The notes beneath the pieces are model-generated. The model saw only the letters and a program-made list of their open reading frames with translations, was not told where the DNA came from and made no database searches. A program made the position numbers and the translations under genes. Positions 52,978-60,840 of a stretch of 64,000 nt of DNA are shown piece by piece; position 1 is the first letter of the stretch; the number at the start of each line of letters is the position of its first letter. Source of the stretch: Aminobacter aganoensis (GTDB lineage Bacteria; Pseudomonadota; Alphaproteobacteria; Rhizobiales; Rhizobiaceae); assembly GCF_014206975.1 (NCBI RefSeq), contig NZ_JACHOU010000008.1, positions 62,001 to 126,000 on the forward strand, written 5' to 3'.

Positions 52978-54959
52978 GTGCCGCGATCCTGACCCGCGCC
53001 ACCGAGATGGAGCCGCAAAAACCCCTGGCGTCCCTGACAAAACCGCTGCTCGTGGTGCTGCCCTTCATCATCCTGCTGCTGGCAGCCTCGCTGCTGCCCG
53101 GCTGGGCGGTCAGGGTTCCCGCAGGCTGGACCGTCCCGTTCGTCGACTGGGCGAACACGCTGATCGAGCACATGCGCGATGACGCCATATTCGGGCTGTT
53201 TTCGTTCCGCGACCTGACCCGCGCCATCGCCGAACTCATCACCTGGCCTCTGGCCTTCGTCGAGGGCCTGCTGGTTTCGGGCTTTCCGAAGATCGGCCTG
53301 GCAGCGATGCCATGGGTCATGACCGCAGGCCTGTCCGGCGTGCTCGGCTGGTATCTGAAGGACTGGCGCCTCGGCCTGCTCTCAGCCGGATGCGTGGCCT
53401 ACATGGCGATCTTCGGCAAGTGGGAGCTGTCGATGATCACCCTTTCAGTGGTTCTTGTCGCGGCCCCGATCGCCGGGCTCATCGGTTTCCTGATCGGTAT
53501 CCTCGCGGTCAAGAAGCCGTGGTTCGAGGCACTCGTCGTGCCGCTGCTCAACGTGTTGCAGTCGCTGCCGCACTTCTCCTACCTGATCCCGATCGCCGTG
53601 TTCATCGGCGTCGGCCACAAGGCCGGAACGATCGCCACCGTCATCTTCGCCATCCCGCCCATGGCGCGCCTTACCATCCTCGGCCTGAAGGGCGTTGCCG
53701 AGGAAGTTCGCGAGGCCGGCAAGATGGCCGGCTGTACCCGCTTCCAGACATTGTGGATGGTCGAGATCCCGTCCGCTCGCCAGCCGCTCCTGGTCGGCGT
53801 CAACCAGGTCATCATGCAGTGCCTGGCAATGGTGGTGATCGCATCCTTCGTCGGCGCCCGCGGCCTGGGACACGATCTCCTGTTCCGGCTCCAGGCGCTG
53901 AAGATCGGCCAGGCGCTGGAAAGCGGCGTCGCCATCGTCCTGATGGCGATCACGCTCGACCAGTTGAGCCGCGCTGCCGCCCACAAGGAGCCGTCGCATG
54001 TCGCGGACGCCACTCTCCTGCAGCGCTTTCCGTTCCTCGTGGCTTCCGTGCTGGTCGTCATGGCGTCGCTCCTGCTGGCCGCGATCACGCCCTATGCCCA
54101 GGCCTGGCCGTCCGAACTTGCCCTCAGCACCGCACCGCTCTGGGATGCGCTGGTCGACTGGGTCACCGTCACCTTCTACGACCCGCTGCAATATGTCCGC
54201 AACGCCATGCTGCTCTACGTGCTGATCCCGGTGCGCGACCTGTTCCAGAGCATTCCCTGGACGGCGATGGTCGCGCTCGTCGCCGCGGCAGGCTGGTCGC
54301 TCGGCGGCTTGCGCCTCGCGCTCACCGTCTCCGGCTTCGTGCTGTTCATCGCCTTCGCCGGCTACTGGGAGCGGTCGCTGATCACCGCCTACATGGTGAC
54401 GGTCGCCGTGCTGATCTGCATCCTGGTCGGCCTTCCGATCGGCATCTGGGCATCGCGCAGCGAACGCCGCACTGCCATCGTCAAGCTGCTGTGCGACACC
54501 TTCCAGACCTTCCCGTCCTTCATCTACCTGATCCCCGTGATCATGCTGTTCAAGGTCGGCGACGTCGCGGCGATTTCAGCGATCATCATCTACGCGATGA
54601 TCCCGATCGTCCGCTACACGATCTTCGGGTTGCGCAACGTACCGTCCGAAATCGTCGAGGCCGGCATCACCTCGGGCTGTACCAGGCGGCAGCTGCTGTG
54701 GAACATCCGCATGCCGCTCGCCTTCCCCGAGATTATGCTCGGCATCAACCAGACAATCATGTTCGCGCTGTTCATGGTCATCATCGCTGCCTTCATCGGC
54801 ACCAAGGACATCGGCCAGGAGATATTCCGCGCCCTGACCTTCAACGATGCCGGCAAGGGGCTGGTGCTCGGCCTCTGCGTCGCCTTCATGGGCCTCACCG
54901 CCGACCAGCTGATCACCGCCTGGGCGGCCCGCCGAAAGCAGCGGCTCGGCCTGTCCTAG
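52974..54959 (+). CDS. Fused double-domain ABC permease, ProW/TmoW type
   Basis: A 661-residue inner-membrane protein made of two permease units. Each has its own EAA loop: EEVREAGKMAGCTRFQTLWMVEIPSARQPLLVGVNQ near residue 242 and SEIVEAGITSGCTRRQLLWNIRMPLAFPEIMLGINQ near residue 557. Each is preceded by the class motif L-P-H-F-S-Y-L-I-P or F-P-S-F-I-Y-L-I-P. Usual ProW has one such unit and dimerises; here one chain supplies both. About 14 membrane segments are likely. It completes the importer with the preceding two genes. Confidence 0.92.
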   Translation: MSAAILTRATEMEPQKPLASLTKPLLVVLPFIILLLAASLLPGWAVRVPAGWTVPFVDWANTLIEHMRDDAIFGLFSFRDLTRAIAELITWPLAFVEGLLVSGFPKIGLAAMPWVMTAGLSGVLGWYLKDWRLGLLSAGCVAYMAIFGKWELSMITLSVVLVAAPIAGLIGFLIGILAVKKPWFEALVVPLLNVLQSLPHFSYLIPIAVFIGVGHKAGTIATVIFAIPPMARLTILGLKGVAEEVREAGKMAGCTRFQTLWMVEIPSARQPLLVGVNQVIMQCLAMVVIASFVGARGLGHDLLFRLQALKIGQALESGVAIVLMAITLDQLSRAAAHKEPSHVADATLLQRFPFLVASVLVVMASLLLAAITPYAQAWPSELALSTAPLWDALVDWVTVTFYDPLQYVRNAMLLYVLIPVRDLFQSIPWTAMVALVAAAGWSLGGLRLALTVSGFVLFIAFAGYWERSLITAYMVTVAVLICILVGLPIGIWASRSERRTAIVKLLCDTFQTFPSFIYLIPVIMLFKVGDVAAISAIIIYAMIPIVRYTIFGLRNVPSEIVEAGITSGCTRRQLLWNIRMPLAFPEIMLGINQTIMFALFMVIIAAFIGTKDIGQEIFRALTFNDAGKGLVLGLCVAFMGLTADQLITAWAARRKQRLGLS

Positions 54960-54965
54960 AAACTC

Positions 54966-54999
54966 GGGCCCGGCGGGCGCTTGCGCCTCCGCCGGGCCC
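54966..54999. terminator. GC-rich hairpin after the importer operon
   Basis: GGGCCCGGCG (54966-54975) pairs perfectly with CGCCGGGCCC (54990-54999), extended by inner GCGC pairing. It lies seven bases after the permease stop and four bases from the convergent TetR stop. No T run, so it may be a shared barrier between convergent transcripts. Confidence 0.5.
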
Positions 55000-55002
55000 A
55001 CC

Positions 55003-55470
55003 TCAGCGTTCGCGCAGCATCAGCCGGTTGGCAAAGCCGCAGGTCAACGCCAGTCGCGTCGTCCGCTGACCGCTGCCGCCAGGCCCGGTGCACCGGATCC
55101 CGATCCGCGAGTTGATCGTTTCGAGCAGCGCCGTATCCTCTGCCGCCGCGACCAAGGCCGCGACAGCCAAGGGATCGACGTCGTCGGGCGCCCCTTGGTC
55201 TGCTCCGCCAGCCTTCACCATGTTTCCGTCATCGGCTGCGTCGGCATAATGCCTTAGCATCGCCCGGATCAGCTCGCCCTTGGTCGAGAAGTGGTGCAGC
55301 AGCCCGCCCTTGCTGATGCCGGCCTGGCGGGCAACGGCATCGAGGGTGACCTTGCCGAAGCCGTTTTCCAGCGCCACGCAAACCGCCGCATGGAACAGGC
55401 GCTCCTTTTGCTCGAGCCGTCGCACGAGTGCTGTCCGTCCGGATGCCGGCCGGCTGGCGGAACCGGTCAT
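55003..55470 (-). CDS. Short TetR-family regulator
   Basis: A 155-residue protein: the TetR helix-turn-helix region at about residues 17-65 (ERLFHAAVCVALENGFGKVTLDAVARQAGISKGGLLHHFSTKGELIRAMLRHYAD) and a C-terminal part of only about 85 residues, shorter than the usual 120-150, so the ligand pocket may be reduced. The ATG at 55470 overlaps the RND pump stop as ATGA, so it is translated as the last gene of the pump operon. The longer frame to 56058 lies inside the pump gene and is an artefact. Confidence 0.85.
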   Translation of the reverse strand: MTGSASRPASGRTALVRRLEQKERLFHAAVCVALENGFGKVTLDAVARQAGISKGGLLHHFSTKGELIRAMLRHYADAADDGNMVKAGGADQGAPDDVDPLAVAALVAAAEDTALLETINSRIGIRCTGPGGSGQRTTRLALTCGFANRLMLRER

Positions 55471-58400
55471 TCCGCCGGCACCCGTTCCGCCTCGGACGCA
55501 TCTGTGCCCGCCTGCGCTTCCGCCTTGCCCCGCCGCGTCAGCTTCATGACGGCGACGAAGAACACCGGCACGAAGAACACGGCAAGCACGGTCGCCGAGA
55601 TCATGCCGCCCAGCACGCCGGTACCGATCGCGTTCTGGCTCGCGGCGCTGGCCCCGGTGGCGATGGCCATCGGCACGACGCCGAGGCTGAAGGCCAGCGA
55701 CGTCATGATGATCGGCCGGAAGCGCAGCTTGGCCGCTTCCACCGTCGCATCGAGCAGCGACATGCCCTCCTTGCGCAGGTCCTTGGCGAACTCGATGATC
55801 AGGATCGCGTTCTTGGCCGACAGGCCGATGATGGCGATCAGGCCGACCTTGAAGTAGACGTCGTTGGGCATGCCCATGACCATCACCGCCAGCACCGAGC
55901 CAAGCACGCCCAGCGGCACGACGAGGATCACCGACACCGGGATCGACCAGCTCTCGTAGAGTGCCGCCAGAAGCAGGAACACGAACAGGATGCTGAGCAC
56001 GATCAGGGCCGGCGCCTGCGAGCCGGACTGGATTTCCTGCAGCGACTGGCCGGTCCATTCATAGCCGAAGCCGGCCGGCAACTCGTCCGCCAGGCGCTCC
56101 ATCTCCGTGATCGCCGCACCCGAGGAATGGCCCGGCGCCGCCTGGCCGCTGATGCGCACCGCAGGATAGCCGTTGTAGCCAACGACCTGCGCCGCGCCCT
56201 TCTGCCATTCGACGCTGGCGAACGACGACAGCGGCACCATACCGCCATGGGCGTTACGCACGTTGAGGCTCATGAGGTCCTCGGTTTGCATGCGCCGCCC
56301 TGCATCCGACTGCACCGTCACGCGCTGCATCCTGCCGGCATTCGGGAAGTCGTTGACATAGGCCGAGCCGAGATTGGCCGAGATCGTCGAATTGATATCG
56401 GCGAAGCTGACGCCGAAAGTGTTCGCCTTCTCGCGGTCGATCAACAGGTTGACCTGCGCCGCATCGGGCATGCCTTCGACGCGCAGGCCGGTGATGACGT
56501 CGCTGTCCGCCGCGGCCGCCATCAGCTGGTCGCGCGCGGCAGCCAGCGCCGCCTGGCCCCGTCCCGACCTGTCCTGCAGCCGGAAGGTGAATCCGTTGGA
56601 CGTGCCGAGGCCCTGGATCGGCGGCGGCGACAGCGCGAAGGAAACGGCGTCCTTCATCTGGAACAACGCCTTGTTGGCCCGGCCGGCGATGGCCGCAGCC
56701 GAGTTGTCGTCGTCGCGTTCGCTCCAGTCGTCCAGCGTCACGAAGGCCAGGCCGGCGTTCTGGCCGGCGCCCGAGAAGCTGAAGCCGTTGACCACCACCA
56801 TGCGGTCGACCGCCTCCTCGCCCATGAAGATCGTCTCGACATTCTCGGCGATCGCCCGAGTGCGGTTGCTGCTCGATTCCGGCGGCCCCTGGATGTCGAC
56901 GATCAGGAAGCCCTGGTCCTCATTGGGCAGGAACGACGTCGGCAACTGGATGAAGGACCAGCCGAGGCCGACCAGCAGCGCCAGGTAGATGACCATGAAG
57001 CGGCCCGTACGCTTGACGATCCATCCAACGCTGGAAGTATAGCTGCGCGTCGTCCGGTCGAAGCCACGGTTGAACCAGCCGAAGAAACCCTTCTTCTCAT
57101 GGTGCCCCTTGGCGACCGGCTTCAGGAAGCTGGCACAGAGCGCCGGCGTCAGCGACAGCGCCAGGAAACCGGAGAACAGGATCGACACCACCATCGTCAG
57201 GCTGAACTGCCGGTAGATGACACCGACGGCTCCCGGGAAGAACGCCATCGGCACGAACACCGCCGTCAGCACCAGCGTGATGCCGATGATCGCACCGGAG
57301 ATCTGCTTCATCGCCTTGCGCGTCGCCTGGCGTGGCGACAGCCCCTCTTCGGCCATGATGCGCTCGACATTTTCGACCACCACGATGGCATCGTCGACCA
57401 GGATGCCGATGGCCAGCACCATCGCAAACATCGTCAGCACGTTGATCGAGAAGCCGGTCGCCAGCATCACCGCGCAGGTGCCGAGCAGCGCCACCGGCAC
57501 GACCAGGGTCGGGATGACCGTGTAGCGGAAGTTCTGTAGGAACAAAAACATCACAGCAAAGACGAGCAGGATCGCCTCGATGAGGGTGCTGATCACCTTC
57601 TCGATGGACACCTTCACGAAAGGCGAGGTGTCGTAAGGGATCGCGTATTCCAGCCCCTCGGGGAAGAAGCGCGACAGCTCCTCCATCTGCGCCCGTACCG
57701 CTTCCGATGTCGCCAGCGCATTGCCTGTCGGCGACAGCTGCACGGCAATCGCCGCGCTCGGATTGCCGTTCAGCCTGGTCGAGAAATTGTAGTTCTCGGC
57801 GCCGACCTCGATCCGCGCCACGTCGGACAGCCGCACCGAAGAGCCGTCGGGATTGGCGCGCAGCACGATCGAGCCGAACTCCTCGGCGGAGGTGAGCTGG
57901 CCCTTGACCAGGACGGTAGCCGATATCTGCTGCGTGATCGGGTTGGGGTCGGCGCCGATGCGGCCGGCGGCGACCTGCGCGTTCTGGGAGCGGATCGCGT
58001 TGGTGATATCGTCCGACGTCAGGTTCAGGCCGACCATCTTGTCGGGGTCGATCCAGATGCGCATCGCGCGCTGCGTCGCAAACAGCTGCGCCCGGCCGAC
58101 GCCGTCGATGCGGCGGATTTCGCTGAGCACGTTGCGGCTCAGATAGTCGCCAAGGCCGACGACGTCGAGCGAGCCGTCCGTCGAGGTCAGCGCCACCATC
58201 ATCAGGAAGCCGCTGCCGGCCTCCTCGATGCGGATGCCGACCTGCTTGACGACCTGCGGCAGCCGCGGCTCGACGCGGCGAACCGCGTTCTGGATGTCGA
58301 TCGAGGCCTGGCCGCTGTCGGTTCCCGGCGCAAAGGTCGCGGTGATGCTGACCATGCCGGAGGAATCTGAAGTCGATTCGAAATAGAGCAGACCGGGGAC

Positions 58401-58613
58401 GCCGTTCAGCTCTTCCTCGATCGGCCGGGTGACGCTCTGGTAGATATCTTCAGGCGCAGCGCCGGCATAGGTCGCGTTGATCGAGACCTGTGGCGGCGCG
58501 ACGTTCGGATATTGCGCCACCGGCAGGAACGGAATGGCGATGGCGCCGGCGAGCATGATGAAGATCGCCACGACCCATGCGAAGATGGGTCGATCGATGA
58601 AGAACTGAGGCAT
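55467..58613 (-). CDS. RND efflux pump inner-membrane transporter, HAE1 (AcrB-like) family
   Basis: A 1048-residue transporter of the usual length. The start MPQFFIDRPIFAWVVAIFIMLAGAIAIPFLPVAQYPNVAPPQVSINATYAGA is characteristic of AcrB/MexB. TM4 carries GILVDDAIVVVENVERIM (the proton-relay aspartates), the porter loops follow, and the C-terminal half has GLSAKNAILIIEFAKDL and TSLAFSLGVVPMAI. It exports drugs or toxic organics by proton antiport with the membrane-fusion protein encoded just upstream; no outer-membrane channel gene is in the window. Coupled to the short TetR gene downstream. Confidence 0.95.
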   Translation of the reverse strand: MPQFFIDRPIFAWVVAIFIMLAGAIAIPFLPVAQYPNVAPPQVSINATYAGAAPEDIYQSVTRPIEEELNGVPGLLYFESTSDSSGMVSITATFAPGTDSGQASIDIQNAVRRVEPRLPQVVKQVGIRIEEAGSGFLMMVALTSTDGSLDVVGLGDYLSRNVLSEIRRIDGVGRAQLFATQRAMRIWIDPDKMVGLNLTSDDITNAIRSQNAQVAAGRIGADPNPITQQISATVLVKGQLTSAEEFGSIVLRANPDGSSVRLSDVARIEVGAENYNFSTRLNGNPSAAIAVQLSPTGNALATSEAVRAQMEELSRFFPEGLEYAIPYDTSPFVKVSIEKVISTLIEAILLVFAVMFLFLQNFRYTVIPTLVVPVALLGTCAVMLATGFSINVLTMFAMVLAIGILVDDAIVVVENVERIMAEEGLSPRQATRKAMKQISGAIIGITLVLTAVFVPMAFFPGAVGVIYRQFSLTMVVSILFSGFLALSLTPALCASFLKPVAKGHHEKKGFFGWFNRGFDRTTRSYTSSVGWIVKRTGRFMVIYLALLVGLGWSFIQLPTSFLPNEDQGFLIVDIQGPPESSSNRTRAIAENVETIFMGEEAVDRMVVVNGFSFSGAGQNAGLAFVTLDDWSERDDDNSAAAIAGRANKALFQMKDAVSFALSPPPIQGLGTSNGFTFRLQDRSGRGQAALAAARDQLMAAAADSDVITGLRVEGMPDAAQVNLLIDREKANTFGVSFADINSTISANLGSAYVNDFPNAGRMQRVTVQSDAGRRMQTEDLMSLNVRNAHGGMVPLSSFASVEWQKGAAQVVGYNGYPAVRISGQAAPGHSSGAAITEMERLADELPAGFGYEWTGQSLQEIQSGSQAPALIVLSILFVFLLLAALYESWSIPVSVILVVPLGVLGSVLAVMVMGMPNDVYFKVGLIAIIGLSAKNAILIIEFAKDLRKEGMSLLDATVEAAKLRFRPIIMTSLAFSLGVVPMAIATGASAASQNAIGTGVLGGMISATVLAVFFVPVFFVAVMKLTRRGKAEAQAGTDASEAERVPAE

Positions 58614-58625
58614 GTCTGATGATCC

Positions 58626-59843
58626 TTAGCCGGCCTTGGGCTTGCTGGCGGGCGTTGCCGCGCCGCTGCTGCCGGTTGCTGACGTCTTGTCCTGCGGCTT
58701 CCACGCCTGGGCCGCCACCTCGGCGCCCGGCCTGACCTTCTGGAATCCTTCGACGACAACCTTGTCGCCCGCCTCGACGCCGTCTTCGACGACCCAGCGG
58801 TCGCCGACCACGCGCCCGACCCGGACCTGGCGACGCTCGGCCACGTTCTTGTCGTTCACCACATAGATCTGGGCGCTGCCGCCGGAATCGCGCTGGATCG
58901 CCTGCTGGGGGATGGCGATGGCGTTCTGCTGCACACCCTGCTCTATCAGCACCCGGACGTACATTCCAGGCAGCAGGTCGCCCTCGGGATTGGGGAACTC
59001 GCCACGCAGCGTCACCTGCCCGGTCATCGCGTCGACCGCGGCTTCCAGGAACAGCAGCTTGCCCGGATGGGCATATTCGCTGCCGTCGTCGAGACGAAGC
59101 CCGACGCGCGCGGCCCCTGCCTCGTCATTCGTCAGCGCGCCGTCTTCGAGCTCGCGCCGCAGCCTGAGAAGCTCGTTCGCCGACTGGGTGAAGTCGGCAT
59201 AGACCGGATCGATCTGCTGGATCGTCGCCAGGCTTTCGGGACCGTTGGCGCTGACGAGCGCACCCTCGGTGACCATGGCACGGCCGATGCGCCCGGAGAT
59301 CGGCGCCTTGATTTCGGCATAGCCGAGATTGAGCTGCGCCGTCGCAAGCCCCGCGGTGGCGATCGCCACGTCGGCGTCGGCCTGCGCAAGGGCGGCGACG
59401 GCATTGTCGAGTTGCTGGCCGCTGGAGACATTGCGCTCGCGCAGTTCGCTCTGGCGCTCGGACTGCTGGCGCGCCTGGAGTTGCACGGCCTGCGCGCGTT
59501 GCAGCGTCGCCTCGGCGCTTGCCACCTGCGCCTGGAACAGCGCCGGGTCGATGCGGTAGAGCACGTCGCCCTCCTTCACCAGGCTGCCCTGTTCGAAGAC
59601 GCGCTCCAGCACGATGCCCGAGACCCGCGCCCGCACCTCGGCGATGCGGGTCGGGGCAATGCGCCCCGGCAGCTCGTTCAGGATGGGTAGCGCTTCGGGA
59701 ACCACCTCGATCACGCTCACCGGCGATGGTGGAGGGGCTGACGGCTTCGGTTCGGACGAGCTGTTGGCATCGCTGCATCCGGAGACCAGGGCGAGCAGGC
59801 TGATGGCCGCTGCAAGTTTCAGCGGCAGGGCGGGTATACGCAT
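58626..59843 (-). CDS. RND efflux membrane-fusion (AcrA-like) lipoprotein
   Basis: A 405-residue periplasmic adaptor. The N-terminus RIPALPLKLAAAISLLALVSGCS has a lipobox (LVSGC). The chain then shows the barrel-sandwich start (PGRIAPTRIAEVRARVSGIVLERVFEQGSLVKEGDVLYRIDPALF), an alpha-hairpin of about 100 residues (QARQQSERQSELRERNVSSGQQLDNAVAALAQADADVAIATA) and beta-barrel and proximal domains (GPESLATIQQIDPVYADFTQS). ATG 59843 is preferred; GTG 59855 adds four residues. The RND gene follows after 12 bases. Confidence 0.93.
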   Translation of the reverse strand: MRIPALPLKLAAAISLLALVSGCSDANSSSEPKPSAPPPSPVSVIEVVPEALPILNELPGRIAPTRIAEVRARVSGIVLERVFEQGSLVKEGDVLYRIDPALFQAQVASAEATLQRAQAVQLQARQQSERQSELRERNVSSGQQLDNAVAALAQADADVAIATAGLATAQLNLGYAEIKAPISGRIGRAMVTEGALVSANGPESLATIQQIDPVYADFTQSANELLRLRRELEDGALTNDEAGAARVGLRLDDGSEYAHPGKLLFLEAAVDAMTGQVTLRGEFPNPEGDLLPGMYVRVLIEQGVQQNAIAIPQQAIQRDSGGSAQIYVVNDKNVAERRQVRVGRVVGDRWVVEDGVEAGDKVVVEGFQKVRPGAEVAAQAWKPQDKTSATGSSGAATPASKPKAG

Positions 59844-59921
59844 GGGAAAATCCACAAAAGGTTGACGGTGGCCGGAACGGCGAGTGATGGTTTGATGATG
59901 GGATGGCTTGATCGGGAGCGA

Positions 59922-60500
59922 TCAGTCGCCGGCGTCTCTGGGTGGTTTCAGGTGATCGGCGTCGATCAGCCAGCCTATGTCGCGCAGCATGTCCGCGCGT
60001 TCGGCATCCGACCAGGGATGCAGATTGTGCATCTCCAGGCGCTTGAGCCCTTCAAGCGCCAGGAATGCGAGAATGGCGCCGCGGGGGTTTTCCGCAGTCT
60101 CGGTGACCGAGGCGATTATCCTGGTATAGACCGCTTCAATGATGCCGCGTGCTTCGGCATCCTGGGCTAGGGCCGAGACCAGGTTGACCGCCACGGCGCG
60201 GGCATGGTCGCGCGGCCGCTCGGCAGCCGCTGCAATGAGCCCGTTGATTGCCGGGCTTGCAATAGGGCCCAGGCCAGCCGTCACCGCCTGGACGCGCTGC
60301 TCCTCGTTCTCCACGCGCCGCCGGATGACGGCGTTGATGAGCTCGCGCTTGGATTTGTAGTCGTAGACGACGCTGGCCTTGCCGATCCCGGCCGCCGTGG
60401 CGACAGCGTCGAGCGTCAGATGCGCGGCGCCTTCGCGCACGACCACGAGTTCCGCCGCATCCAGAATGTCGCTCTGTTCGATTACCCTGGGACGGGCCAT
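59922..60500 (-). CDS. TetR-family regulator upstream of the RND operon
   Basis: A 192-residue repressor: TetR helix-turn-helix at about residues 10-56 (QSDILDAAELVVVREGAAHLTLDAVATAAGIGKASVVYDYKSKRELINAVIRRR) and a helical ligand domain with the TetR_C-like tail GAILAFLALEGLKRLEMHNLHPWSDAERADMLRDIGWLID. It lies 78 bases upstream of the membrane-fusion gene on the same strand, with a 24-base palindrome just upstream of its start, so it probably represses itself and the pump. ATG 60500 is preferred over 60527, which would lie inside the palindrome. Confidence 0.9.
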   Translation of the reverse strand: MARPRVIEQSDILDAAELVVVREGAAHLTLDAVATAAGIGKASVVYDYKSKRELINAVIRRRVENEEQRVQAVTAGLGPIASPAINGLIAAAAERPRDHARAVAVNLVSALAQDAEARGIIEAVYTRIIASVTETAENPRGAILAFLALEGLKRLEMHNLHPWSDAERADMLRDIGWLIDADHLKPPRDAGD

Positions 60501-60526
60501 ACGTTCACGCCTGCACTGCTTCGACA

Positions 60527-60550
60527 ATTACCGAACAACCGGTCGGTAAT
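60527..60550. promoter_or_regulatory. TetR operator palindrome
   Basis: ATTACCGA (60527-60534) and TCGGTAAT (60543-60550) are perfect inverted arms with the spacer ACAACCGG. The 24-base length is like AcrR-type sites. It lies 26 bases before the TetR start codon, over the expected promoter. Confidence 0.7.
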
Positions 60551-60840
60551 GGATAATAGGTGCGGTGCAGCGATAACTTCAATTCACCAATATGTGTGCG
60601 GAGACGGCCACGCCCCTGCCTCCGACCAGATTCGAGATCCCCGTTTGCATCGATTTTCCGGTAGGATCCGCCGCTGCGGATCCCCGATGTCGCGTCCGTC
60701 CGCGGCAAAGCTTGCCACGGCCGGAAGCCTTCGAAACCGGGGCTTGCAGGCTGGTTTTTGGAACCGGCCGCCCGGGCTTTCGATTGCCAAAGCAGACACG
60801 ACAGAGCCGTCTCGCAGCCCTGTCCGCAACCTCGCGTCGT
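60551..60840. other. Intergenic region between the TetR operator and the receptor gene end
   Basis: No gene seen. One perfect hairpin is present: GGATCCGC (60664-60671) with GCGGATCC (60676-60683). It lies about 160 bases past the stop of the receptor gene and might be its transcript end, though it lacks a T run. Confidence 0.4.

Noticed and set aside
55428-57539. Long plus-strand frame opposite the RND pump, with many His/Arg/Asp residues
   Set aside because: Antisense codon-bias artefact. The pump reads correctly on the minus strand over its full length.
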